Both the position numbers and the translations under genes were made by a program. This document shows, piece after piece, positions 25,428-32,671 of a stretch of 64,000 bases of DNA. Position 1 is the stretch's first letter; each line of letters starts with the position of its first letter. Where the stretch lies: the NCBI RefSeq assembly GCF_000021325.1, contig NC_011365.1, forward strand, positions 2,694,001 to 2,758,000, written 5' to 3'. Source of the stretch: Gluconacetobacter diazotrophicus PA1 5. Its GTDB lineage: Bacteria; Pseudomonadota; Alphaproteobacteria; Acetobacterales; Acetobacteraceae. A model generated the notes under the pieces. That model saw only the letters and a list, made by a program, of their open reading frames with translations, had not been told where the DNA came from and made no database searches.

Positions 25428-27326
25428 TTAACCCGACCGTCCGGCCGGGCCGACGCCCGCGCCGAACAGCACCGATTGCGGCTCGCGGTCCCAGCCCTGT
25501 GCCACCATCAGTTTGCTGCGCGCCTCCTCCTTCAGCAGGGCGTACTGTGCCGGATTCCCGCGCGGATTGTTCGATCCGTTGAACTCTGGCCACATTTCCA
25601 CCGCCAGGTTCCAGCGCATGGCCGCTAGCCATTCGTCCGGGAAGTCAGGGGCGGACGTGAGCGTCGCGAAAGTCGTCAGCGGACGTTGCGCCGTGAACTT
25701 CAGTGCGTTCCGGTTGTCCGATGGCGCTGGCCAAACGTGGATTACGCCATTGCCAAGTTGGGGGTCATAAAAGAACTGCGTCACCGTCCCCGGCGTCGTC
25801 TTGTTCGGCACGGCGGCGTAATCCAGCCGCGACATCGGCACGACTGGGATTTCGATCGCCTGTCCGTCCGGCGGCGCGAAATGGTACCGGCGCGCGCCCG
25901 GAACGCGCAGAGGCCGGATCAGCGGTGTGGCATAGGACACCACCCGCGCCCCAGCCGACGCCTGCGCGGGAAGGGCCGCCGTCAGCGTTGCCGTAGTCCC
26001 TGACAGAGCAGTTACGGTGGTCCAGAAGGTGCGCCCAGCACCCAGCCATATGCCGATCTGGCTGCCCACCGCCACGCCGCTCGCAGAAGACAGGACGACG
26101 TCTGATGCCGACGATAGCGCGGTAGCGGCAAGCGTGGCTTCGGACCATTGGCTGCTGACGGTCGCCTGGTCGGGCGACGTAGAGCCCAGCAGGTAGCGTA
26201 CCTGCCCCGGTTGCAGGAACAGCGTGCAATCCTCTTCGGCCCAGACATGAATGCCGGAGGCCTGCCACGCCTGCACCATGGCGTTCAGCGCCGTGAACGC
26301 GTTTTCGATCAGTCCAAGGCGAGGCACATCCTGCGGGCCGACAGCGCCGCATAGACGCAGTGCCCCGGCAATCATCTGATACAGAGACTGACTGAACGGA
26401 TAGGTGGTGGTGCCCTCGGGCTCGACGTCCCATTTGGAAACGACGGCGAACTTCTCGTCCGCCATGCCCTTCAGCATCTCCATGCGCGCCTGCGGGCAAT
26501 CGTATTCCGGCCCCAGTTCCACCGCCAGGGCGAAACGCAGGGCCGACGACCATTCCTGCGGCACATCCGCCGTGTCGGCCTGGCTGCCGAAATCCTGCAA
26601 GGGCCGCTGGCAAGTGAACCGGATCAGCGTCGATCCATCCGCCGGGGCAGGGAACACGCTGAATATCCCCGACCCAAGCTGCGGGTCGTAAAAATATTGC
26701 GCGGGAGCCCCTGGAGGCGCGGTCTTGCCGGACAGGTTCGCGTAGTCGAGACGCGACATGGGGATCAGAGGCGTTTCCACGCCAGTGGTCGGGTTGACCA
26801 AACGCGCTCCGATGACCTTGAGCGGACGCACGAATGGCGCGCTATAGGATGCCACCACCGCGCCGGCCGATGCCTGCGACGGCAGCGCCGAGGCCAGATA
26901 GACCATTGTGCCAGATACCGAGGCAACCGACGACCAGAAGACCGGTCCGGAATCCAGGACGATGCCAATCTGACTTCCCGCCACGATGCCAGACACGGAA
27001 GCTAGGGCGATCTGCGCCACTCCGGTCGCCGCCAGGGCGGTCGATGCCGTGATGCCGGCGGCCCCTGTCGCGTGATCCGGGCTGTTCACGCCGATCGCAT
27101 ATTGCGCCTGCCCCGGCTGCAGGAACAGTGTTCCCTCGGTCTGCGCCCACACATGCACGCCTGACACCTGCCAGGACTTGATCAGTCCGTTCAGCGCCAT
27201 CATTGCGTCTTCGTATTCGTTGGCAGGCGGCGTCTCACCACTGGCGATGGCGCCGATCAGCCGCAGCGCACCGTTGATGATGGCGGAGGCGCTAGGGTTC
27301 CACGTCGCGGTTCCGCTGGTCGTCAT
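25428..27326 (-). CDS. Tandemly duplicated P22 gp4-like tail accessory protein
   Basis: 632 aa, made of two homologous halves (about 8-312 and 313-625). Matching blocks: ASAIINGALRLIGAI against LYQMIAGALRLCGAV; SWQVSGVHVWAQTEGTLFLQ against AWQASGIHVWAEEDCTLFLQ; PMSRLDYANLSGKT against PMSRLDYAAVPNKT; QYFYDPQLGSG against QFFYDPQLGNG; EWSSALRFALAVELGPE against EWLAAMRWNLAVEMWPE. The pattern is that of gp4-like head-completion proteins, which extend the portal. A normal family member is about the size of one half, so this is an in-frame internal duplication that has diverged. It overlaps the next gene by 4 bp. Confidence 0.85.
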   Translation of the reverse strand: MTTSGTATWNPSASAIINGALRLIGAIASGETPPANEYEDAMMALNGLIKSWQVSGVHVWAQTEGTLFLQPGQAQYAIGVNSPDHATGAAGITASTALAATGVAQIALASVSGIVAGSQIGIVLDSGPVFWSSVASVSGTMVYLASALPSQASAGAVVASYSAPFVRPLKVIGARLVNPTTGVETPLIPMSRLDYANLSGKTAPPGAPAQYFYDPQLGSGIFSVFPAPADGSTLIRFTCQRPLQDFGSQADTADVPQEWSSALRFALAVELGPEYDCPQARMEMLKGMADEKFAVVSKWDVEPEGTTTYPFSQSLYQMIAGALRLCGAVGPQDVPRLGLIENAFTALNAMVQAWQASGIHVWAEEDCTLFLQPGQVRYLLGSTSPDQATVSSQWSEATLAATALSSASDVVLSSASGVAVGSQIGIWLGAGRTFWTTVTALSGTTATLTAALPAQASAGARVVSYATPLIRPLRVPGARRYHFAPPDGQAIEIPVVPMSRLDYAAVPNKTTPGTVTQFFYDPQLGNGVIHVWPAPSDNRNALKFTAQRPLTTFATLTSAPDFPDEWLAAMRWNLAVEMWPEFNGSNNPRGNPAQYALLKEEARSKLMVAQGWDREPQSVLFGAGVGPAGRSG

Positions 27327-27829
27327 GCTGCGCCGGGTCCAATCCAGTTCAAGGGGGCCTGTGGCGCCGTGAGATCAAGCACCATGTTCTGCGCCGGGTC
27401 GCCCAGCGTTCCGACCGACGCTGGCAACGGCGTAGCGAGCGCGATCGTGGAGCCCTCGATCGACGTGATCTGCGCAGTGAAATTGATGCCGCTGTCCAGC
27501 ATGATCTGCAGCGTGTCGCCTGCGGTCATGCCGACCGCGGAATCGACCACGATGGCGAACGCACCTACCGATGCAGCCTGCGTGATGAAGGTGCCGACCA
27601 TCATGAACTGGTTCTGCTGGCGGGGACGAGCGACATCGACCGTCTGGTCATCCACGACGCCGCGCACGAAATCCTGCGGCTGCTGCGGCTCCCAGCGCTT
27701 GCGGTCAACGACAGCCTGTCCGGTCTGGCCGCCGGGAATGGTGCGCGTCCGCGACCGCCGGACCTTGAAGCCCGAAATGTCGTCCAGCACGTAATGGTCG
27801 GCCGGGTTGTAGTACCACGCCTCGGTCAT
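27323..27829 (-). CDS. Phage structural protein, unknown
   Basis: 168 aa. The N-terminal part is charged (GFKVRRSRTRTIPGGQTGQ, then RKRWEPQQPQDFVRGVVDD). The C-terminal half is a small beta domain with VDSAVGMTAGDTLQIMLDSG and ITSIEGSTIALATPLPASVG, which resembles the insert domain in each half of the upstream gp4-like protein. It may be a head-tail connector accessory. It starts 11 bp after the preceding gene. Confidence 0.65.
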   Translation of the reverse strand: MTEAWYYNPADHYVLDDISGFKVRRSRTRTIPGGQTGQAVVDRKRWEPQQPQDFVRGVVDDQTVDVARPRQQNQFMMVGTFITQAASVGAFAIVVDSAVGMTAGDTLQIMLDSGINFTAQITSIEGSTIALATPLPASVGTLGDPAQNMVLDLTAPQAPLNWIGPGAA

Positions 27830-27839
27830 GCCCGGCTCC

Positions 27840-28247
27840 TCAGAACTGCGGAACGCCCTTGATCATTTCCAGGTCGATAGTGAACGCGCTGTCCGCCGCC
27901 GCGCCGATCGTCGTCAACAGGATCGACCCCGTTACGCCCGGCGTCTTCGGGTTCGGAATCCCCTGGAACCGCTTGAAGTCCAAATGTCCGAACCCCGAAA
28001 GCGTAACCAGATCGACCGGTTCGGTCGCGTCCCATTGCAGCCGGACCACCATGCCGTGCACGTCGTAGACGATCCGCTTGACCTTGAGATGGACGCCGGG
28101 AGGCTGGGTCTGCACGGCATAGGCAGCGGACTGCGCGTCCACAATCTTGACGGCGGACAAACCTGTCCCGTCGCTCACGTCTGTGAACTTCATGATCAGG
28201 TTGCGAGGGCCGTTCTGGATGATCTGTGAAGTGGTCACGTCGGCCAT
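27840..28247 (-). CDS. Phage structural protein, unknown
   Basis: 135 aa, beta-rich and compact (RNLIMKFTDVSDGTGLSAVK, then HLKVKRIVYDVHGMVVRLQW, then GSILLTTIGAAADSAFTIDL). This pattern is common to small virion proteins between capsid and tail genes of podoviruses; no enzymatic motif. It starts 8 bp after the stop of the fibre-like gene at 28256. Confidence 0.68.
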   Translation of the reverse strand: MADVTTSQIIQNGPRNLIMKFTDVSDGTGLSAVKIVDAQSAAYAVQTQPPGVHLKVKRIVYDVHGMVVRLQWDATEPVDLVTLSGFGHLDFKRFQGIPNPKTPGVTGSILLTTIGAAADSAFTIDLEMIKGVPQF

Positions 28248-28255
28248 GGTGCGCC

Positions 28256-28567
28256 TTATTCCAGAATGCCGGCAGCCGTCAGGGCCGCGTTGATGCCGTT
28301 CACCGCAGCGGCCAGCGTGGACAGATCGTTCTTGACTGCCGTCAGGGCCGTGTTGACGCTGGTCAGCAGAGCCGCAGACGTATCCGTTGCCGCAGCCGTC
28401 GCGACGGGGACCGCCTCCAGCGCGTCGCCCTGCGACGTTCCGCCGCTATTGTCGGTCAGTTCCGGGACGGCCGGCTGCTGAGTCGGGATGGACAAGGGGC
28501 TTCCATTCTGCTCCAGGCCGGCACCGACATCCACACCGTTCGGAAATTTCGTGGTCTTCAGGGCCAT
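28256..28567 (-). CDS. Head fibre-like/capsid decoration protein
   Basis: 103 aa. The start MALKTTKFPNGVDVGAGLEQNG is typical of small capsid fibre or decoration proteins. The remainder is a long Ala/Thr-rich helix (ALLTSVNTALTAVKNDLSTLA), a trimeric coiled-coil candidate. First gene after the terminator at 28596, so it may need its own promoter or read-through. Confidence 0.62.
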   Translation of the reverse strand: MALKTTKFPNGVDVGAGLEQNGSPLSIPTQQPAVPELTDNSGGTSQGDALEAVPVATAAATDTSAALLTSVNTALTAVKNDLSTLAAAVNGINAALTAAGILE

Positions 28568-28595
28568 CGCGCCCTCCTGTCACATCAGAGAAAAG

Positions 28596-28618
28596 CGGCC
28601 GGGTAATGCCCGGCCGCC
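28596..28618 (-). terminator. Intrinsic terminator after the capsid unit
   Basis: Perfect 9-bp GC stem (GCGGCCGGG / CCCGGCCGC) with a 5-nt loop. On the minus strand it is followed by TTTTCTCT, a classic rho-independent terminator. It lies 4 bp past the His-rich gene stop and splits capsid from tail-connector genes, so it could set the ratio of coat to tail proteins. Confidence 0.82.
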
Positions 28619-28622
28619 TGGA

Positions 28623-28820
28623 TCACTTGCGGCGCATCGTGCGGCGCGTCCGCTTGTCGCCGTTGAACTCGCCATCCTTCTTGCGCTTCTCGTCACGCGC
28701 GGCCTTCACGCCACCCTTGCGATCGGCTGCCTTGGACGGCTCCTTGCCGTGATGATGATGGTGGTGATGGATGTGGACGTGGCCCTCGGCTTTCGTCTCG
28801 GTCATCTTGCGGGTTGCCAT
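28623..28820 (-). CDS. Small basic protein with a natural poly-histidine run
   Basis: 65 aa from ATG 28820. Very basic, with the run HVHIHHHHHHHGKEP near residues 14-28, then Lys/Arg/Asp-rich to the end (DEKRKKDGEFNGDKRTRRTMRRK). The uninterrupted His stretch suggests metal binding; the basic tail suggests nucleic-acid contact or packing in the virion. It is located just after the major capsid gene and before a terminator, so it should be highly expressed. No family known to me. Confidence 0.68.
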   Translation of the reverse strand: MATRKMTETKAEGHVHIHHHHHHHGKEPSKAADRKGGVKAARDEKRKKDGEFNGDKRTRRTMRRK

Positions 28821-28869
28821 GGTCTGGTCCTCTACCCAATGAGGTGCCGACCGAAGCCGGCGCCGGTAA

Positions 28870-28892
28870 GCCCCGCGCATGATGCGCGGGGC
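28870..28892 (-). other. Near-perfect GC palindrome after the capsid gene
   Basis: 11-bp arms (GCCCCGCGCAT / ATGCGCGGGGC) separated by one base. It lies in the gap between the capsid stop (28899) and the His-rich gene start (28820). There is no T-run, so it is more likely an mRNA-stabilising or processing hairpin than a terminator. Confidence 0.6.
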
Positions 28893-28898
28893 CGGTGA

Positions 28899-29807
28899 TC
28901 ACACGCCGGGCGTGCCGTACAGCCCGCGCCAGTCCGCCCAGTAGCCGGAATAGCGCTCGTAGCAGGCGGCCTTCGCGTTCTTGGTGTCGAAATCGTTGTC
29001 CTGGTCGAAGGCGATCGGATCGCGCTCGAAATAGGTCAGCGAATTGGGCACGTTGGTGCGGATGAACCACGCCGTCTGGCTGGTGAAGTAATGGTTCAGC
29101 TTGATGCCTTCGGGGAACGCGTTGGTCGCGCGCAGCACGTTGATGGCGTTGTTCGCCGTGTCGTTCTGCAGCACCGAATTGCACACCCGGTTGGCCTCGA
29201 ACCACAGGGCCGAAGGCACATGCAGGGACCGCGGCAGTGCCGAGATTTTCATGCCCCGGTTGTTCTGGCACTGCATGGCCTGAATCACCAGGTCTTCGAT
29301 CGCCGTCTCGGACAGGTCAGCCGCCGTGGTCAGCAGGTTCGACTGATTGCCCGACAGCGTGGGATGCGCGTTGGAGACCAGCGATACACCGTCACCGCCC
29401 GGCGCCGAGGGCGAGAATGCCATGTTGTAGATGCCGGCCAGCACGTTTTCCTTGGTCTGACGCATCGAGAACGCAAGCTGGGATGCGCGCCGCTTGGATA
29501 CGGTCTCGTACAGGTTGTCGCGCAGCTCCTCGTAGGTCACGATGTAGCCCAGCGCGTAGGCGACGTGCGTGAACCGGCTGACCGATCCCTGCGATTCCAC
29601 GTCGTAATAGATCTGCTGCCCCTGCGGCTTCACCGGCGCCAGGCCGAAGCCGGTGATTTCGACTTCCTCCTCGTACGCCTTGTCCGAGGTCTGCTTCTCG
29701 AACAGATCCAGGTATTCGACGCGGTGTTCATCGTAGCTGCGCCCCCACCACGCCTTGATACCGGGCCAGAGGGCTTTCGGGTGTGCGCCCGTCGTGATTA
29801 CGGCCAT
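28899..29807 (-). CDS. Major capsid protein
   Basis: 302 aa. The pattern is that of HK97-fold coat proteins of the Mu gpT-like group used by several podoviruses: KALWPGIKAWWGRSYDEHRVEY at the start, YDVESQGSVSRFTHVAYALG and YIVTYEELRDNLYETVSKRRA in the middle, then FSPSAPGGDGVSLVSNAHPT and a P-domain with HVPSALWFEANRVCNS. Its place directly after a scaffold gene and a decoration-like gene fits. A strong SD (GGAGC) precedes the start. Function confident, exact family by pattern only. Confidence 0.9.
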   Translation of the reverse strand: MAVITTGAHPKALWPGIKAWWGRSYDEHRVEYLDLFEKQTSDKAYEEEVEITGFGLAPVKPQGQQIYYDVESQGSVSRFTHVAYALGYIVTYEELRDNLYETVSKRRASQLAFSMRQTKENVLAGIYNMAFSPSAPGGDGVSLVSNAHPTLSGNQSNLLTTAADLSETAIEDLVIQAMQCQNNRGMKISALPRSLHVPSALWFEANRVCNSVLQNDTANNAINVLRATNAFPEGIKLNHYFTSQTAWFIRTNVPNSLTYFERDPIAFDQDNDFDTKNAKAACYERYSGYWADWRGLYGTPGV

Positions 29808-29819
29808 TGGGAAAGCTCC

Positions 29820-30416
29820 TCAGACGCCGGTGGTGTTGGTGATGGTGTGCAGATTGATGCGGCACAGCCACTTCGCATTCGTGCCAATCGCGTTGTCGAT
29901 CGCCTGCATCGCGCGCAAGATGCGCATCTGCCCGGTGGCCGTCGTCTCCGCGCTGCTGGACTGGATCTGCCAGCCGGAATTTCCGGTCACGAGCGACCCG
30001 GAACCGGCTACCAGATTGATGTTCTTCGACGCTGCGCCGGCGGTCAGCGCGCCCCCTACGGAATCCTCCTGCACAAGGAAGACCAGGTTCGGGTCGTCAG
30101 CAACGTAGACGTATCCGGACTGCCCGGCCGGCAGATACACGGGCGTGTTCTGCAGCACCGTCTGCACCAGCTCGCCGGCATTGTTGGCGACGCCCTGCAT
30201 CGACCCGGTGATGTAGCCGGACGCTCCGGCGGTCGCGAGGCCTACGGCTGGCACGCCATTGGCGTCAGCTTGGCCGTCCAGCACCACCAGGGGATCGCCG
30301 ACGAAAAGGGCATTCGGGTTGCCCGGAGGGACGTAATAGACCTGCATGCCGCCGCTGTAAGGAGCGCCGGACGTGTAGGCCAGCGGCTTCAGGCCGCGGG
30401 GCACATTGGGATTCAT
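29820..30416 (-). CDS. Capsid-associated/decoration structural protein
   Basis: 198 aa from ATG 30416 (NPNVPRGLKPLAYTSGAPYSGG). Beta-rich, with small surface loops (YYVPPGNPNALFVGDPLVVL, then VLQNTPVYLPAGQSGYVYVA), matching the proteins encoded just upstream of major capsid genes in many podoviruses, probably a stabilising or cementing protein. It ends 12 bp before the capsid start. Confidence 0.72.
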   Translation of the reverse strand: MNPNVPRGLKPLAYTSGAPYSGGMQVYYVPPGNPNALFVGDPLVVLDGQADANGVPAVGLATAGASGYITGSMQGVANNAGELVQTVLQNTPVYLPAGQSGYVYVADDPNLVFLVQEDSVGGALTAGAASKNINLVAGSGSLVTGNSGWQIQSSSAETTATGQMRILRAMQAIDNAIGTNAKWLCRINLHTITNTTGV

Positions 30417-30526
30417 CGTGGCAGAGCCTCTGCACAGTTGAGACGCGGCAAGCGCGTCCGTGCGCGTGCCGATAATCATTCCTGCGGTGTTCTGCCTTTG
30501 ATGTCGCGCCGTTGACTTTGGCGCAG

Positions 30527-30548
30527 CCGGCCCGCGCTATGGGGCCGG
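30527..30548 (-). terminator. GC-rich hairpin between scaffold and capsid units
   Basis: Arms CCGGCCC (30527-30533) and GGGCCGG (30542-30548) with an 8-nt loop, located downstream of the gene ending at 30590. The T-tract is poor, so it may be an attenuator or processing site rather than a strong terminator. The rest of the 30417-30589 gap shows no gene. Confidence 0.4.
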
Positions 30549-30589
30549 GGTAGTATCCGGCATCATCCTGGACGCCGGAGTCTTATTGA

Positions 30590-31066
30590 TCAACGGCGTT
30601 CCTCGCTGATCTTGATTCCTGTCGCAACGGGCACATACTGCGCGCTGCGATCGGCACCGGTCGGGCCGCCGGGGACTTGACCGTTCCTGATCTGGTCCAT
30701 AATCACCCGATGCTCGGCATCTTGCGCCGCCATATCTTCCCGATACCACTCTTCGGGTATTTCCATCAAGTATGCAATTTGCGGTCCGCCGCCGCGCGTG
30801 ACGCCCACCGTCATGCTCACGGGTTTTCCGGAATCGTCCATCACCTGCGTGTAGCCGGCTTCCTGCGCGCGCGCGATGCGGCCGGGCTCGTCATTGAACC
30901 AGTGCCTGTGGTAGCCGTCGCGGTTCGGATACGCCAGCTTCTGCTCATGGGTGCCGAAGGGCTTGCGGCCACCCGGGCGCTGACGGACAGGGCCAGCCGC
31001 CATATGGTTCTCGGCCACGGCAGAGGCCCGGCGCTGTGCGGACTCGTTCAGGGGTATGCGGCTCAT
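30590..31066 (-). CDS. Phage protein of unknown function (head region)
   Basis: 158 aa from ATG 31066, whose ATGA overlaps the scaffold stop. Hydrophilic, rich in R, E and Q. Recognisable segments are YPNRDGYHRHWFNDEPGRIARAQEAGYTQV, seen here as the two halves YPNRDGYHRHWFNDE and RIARAQEAGYTQV, and IPEEWYREDMAAQD. This pattern is common in virion-associated proteins encoded next to scaffolds of short-tailed phages. No catalytic motif. Confidence 0.68.
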   Translation of the reverse strand: MSRIPLNESAQRRASAVAENHMAAGPVRQRPGGRKPFGTHEQKLAYPNRDGYHRHWFNDEPGRIARAQEAGYTQVMDDSGKPVSMTVGVTRGGGPQIAYLMEIPEEWYREDMAAQDAEHRVIMDQIRNGQVPGGPTGADRSAQYVPVATGIKISEERR

Positions 31067-31944
31067 GCTTCGTTCTCCCAGTAATATCCAGCCCATTCGT
31101 CCTTGGTCAGCGGCTTGCCCTTCCCCGACAGCGCGCGGGCATAGCGATCGTATTCTTTCCGAACATCAGCGGGCAGCGCCTCGAACCCGCGCGGGTTGGG
31201 CTTGCGCGCACCATCACCGCTCGGACTCGATACGGCGGCCGGCGCAGCGCGGCGCGTGTTCTCGAAAAGCGCAGGATGCAACTGACGCACCTTCTTCCGT
31301 GTGATTTCCAGGCGCTCGGCCAGCGACAATCCGGGATGCTGGCGGTCCACCGACGACTGGATCGCGATCGCGTCCTGACGGGCTTCGATGTTCGTGGTGA
31401 ACCACGGATTGGCCTGCACGAAAGCCGCGACCTCGGGTGCCGGTCCCTTCGGCGGCACGGTCGGTTCCTCTTTCGACGCACGCGGTTCATCCTTGCGTGG
31501 TGCCGGTGCGCTCTCACGCAGGCTTTGGATTTCCTGATCCGCGGCGGCGAAGGCCGTCGCATCCCCGCTGGCCACTGCGGCTTGGCGCCGGGCTTCCAGA
31601 TCGCGCATCGCCCGCTGATATGCCCGCTCGTCGCTGCGCCGTGCACGATCGGTCAGATCGGACAGGGCCTGACGGGCTTCGCGCATCTCGGTCTGCAGAC
31701 CGGTATAGCGGTCTTCCAGCGCCCGATAGTTCTGCTGCAGAATCGGGAGGACTTTCTCGCCGCGATCCAGAAATTCGTCGGCCGGCCGCCACCGGTCGGG
31801 GTCACCGCGGAATTCTTCGCGCGGGACCCATCCCATGCGACGGGCACGATCTTCCGTCTCGTTGATCTGCGGTGCGGCGTCGGCGGTGCTGTTCTCCAGA
31901 TCGGCGTCGATCTCGGACGGCGCTTGGCTCAGTGCTTCCGACAT
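31063..31944 (-). CDS. Scaffolding protein
   Basis: 293 aa, acidic and highly helical. The N-terminal region is acidic (SEIDADLENSTADAAPQINE). There is a MGWVPREEFRGDPDRWRPADEF segment, characteristic of phage scaffold/DUF-type proteins, seen as MGWVPREEF plus DRWRPADEFLDRG. Long coiled coils follow (YTGLQTEMREARQALSDLTD), then a basic C-terminal capsid-binding region (GKGKPLTKDEWAGYYWENEA). Position between portal and coat is the usual one. It shares a 1-bp TAATG junction with the GroES-like gene. Confidence 0.8.
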   Translation of the reverse strand: MSEALSQAPSEIDADLENSTADAAPQINETEDRARRMGWVPREEFRGDPDRWRPADEFLDRGEKVLPILQQNYRALEDRYTGLQTEMREARQALSDLTDRARRSDERAYQRAMRDLEARRQAAVASGDATAFAAADQEIQSLRESAPAPRKDEPRASKEEPTVPPKGPAPEVAAFVQANPWFTTNIEARQDAIAIQSSVDRQHPGLSLAERLEITRKKVRQLHPALFENTRRAAPAAVSSPSGDGARKPNPRGFEALPADVRKEYDRYARALSGKGKPLTKDEWAGYYWENEA

Positions 31945-32366
31945 TATTTCGGCTCTCCTTCGTTGTTGGTGCCTGCGTCAGATATGGCGATCGCCGCGAT
32001 GCACCGTTGCGACATCAGCCGATACATCTGGCCGTCCTCGCCCTTCAGCAACTGGCCCGCATAGCGCTCGAAATAGACGCGGTCTCCCGGGTTCGGCACT
32101 TTGCCCTCCCAGGCGCGCTTGCCGTCGTCATCCCAGCGGAACGCCGCCGGGCCAACCGCGATCACCGTGCCGTGCTCGGCGGCCAGCGTCTGCCGCTCGA
32201 CATACTCCGCCGGCAGTTGCACCGCGCCGCTGGTCATGTCCGCATGCACGTCCGCCAGCACCAGGATCTTGTCGTCCAGCGGTACATAGCCGGCCCGGTT
32301 CACGCCGTCCCAGTCGCTCGCCACGAATTCCTGCTGGTTGAATTTCAGAATGCGTCCCTCACGCAT
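31944..32366 (-). CDS. GroES-like co-chaperonin (Cpn10 fold)
   Basis: 140 aa from ATG 32366, overlapping the upstream stop (TGATG). The Cpn10 pattern is clear: DDKILVLADVHADMTSGAVQLPAE corresponds to DRVLVKP...TAGGIVLP, with the mobile loop at ADVHADMTSGAV. GTVIAVGPAAFRW corresponds to GEVVAVGPG, NPGDRVYFERYAGQLL to VGDRVLFGKYAGTEV, and the end is MSQRCIAAI. It is about 40 residues longer than host GroES, with extra N- and C-terminal segments. By analogy with T4 gp31 it may let host GroEL fold the capsid protein; the scaffold gene next door supports this. Confidence 0.78.
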   Translation of the reverse strand: MREGRILKFNQQEFVASDWDGVNRAGYVPLDDKILVLADVHADMTSGAVQLPAEYVERQTLAAEHGTVIAVGPAAFRWDDDGKRAWEGKVPNPGDRVYFERYAGQLLKGEDGQMYRLMSQRCIAAIAISDAGTNNEGEPK

Positions 32367-32671
32367 CACTCGCTCCCTTCATAAAAATTCTTGATCGCGT
32401 CCCATTGCAGGTCAGCGATTTCGCCCGCGACGGCAGCGCGGCCACGGGCTTCGTGCTCCTGCGCCAGCGTCACCGTGCCGGCACGCCACTGCGCGAGCAT
32501 CTGCTGCTCGATTTCATCCCGGTAATCCCCCAGGAACAGCAACACCGCCCGGCTCACCGGATGGTGGCGCCACGACCGGAACTCCCCCTCCGACAGATCC
32601 GCCAGTCGGTCCAGTCGCTCCTGTCGCTGGGACTGCGGGTCCGGTGGTTGCTGGATCGGTGGTGAGTGCAT
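32366..32671 (-). CDS. Small phage protein overlapping the portal gene
   Basis: 101 aa. Charged, helical (LADLSEGEFRSWRHHPVSRA, then YRDEIEQQMLAQWRAGTVTL, then GEIADLQWDAIKNFYEGSE). The first 158 nt overlap the 3' end of the portal gene in another frame, where the portal encodes a Pro/Gly/Thr-rich tail. The protein looks real because its ordered part begins inside the overlap. Its end overlaps the GroES-like start. Function unknown; position suggests head assembly. Confidence 0.65.
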   Translation of the reverse strand: MHSPPIQQPPDPQSQRQERLDRLADLSEGEFRSWRHHPVSRAVLLFLGDYRDEIEQQMLAQWRAGTVTLAQEHEARGRAAVAGEIADLQWDAIKNFYEGSE

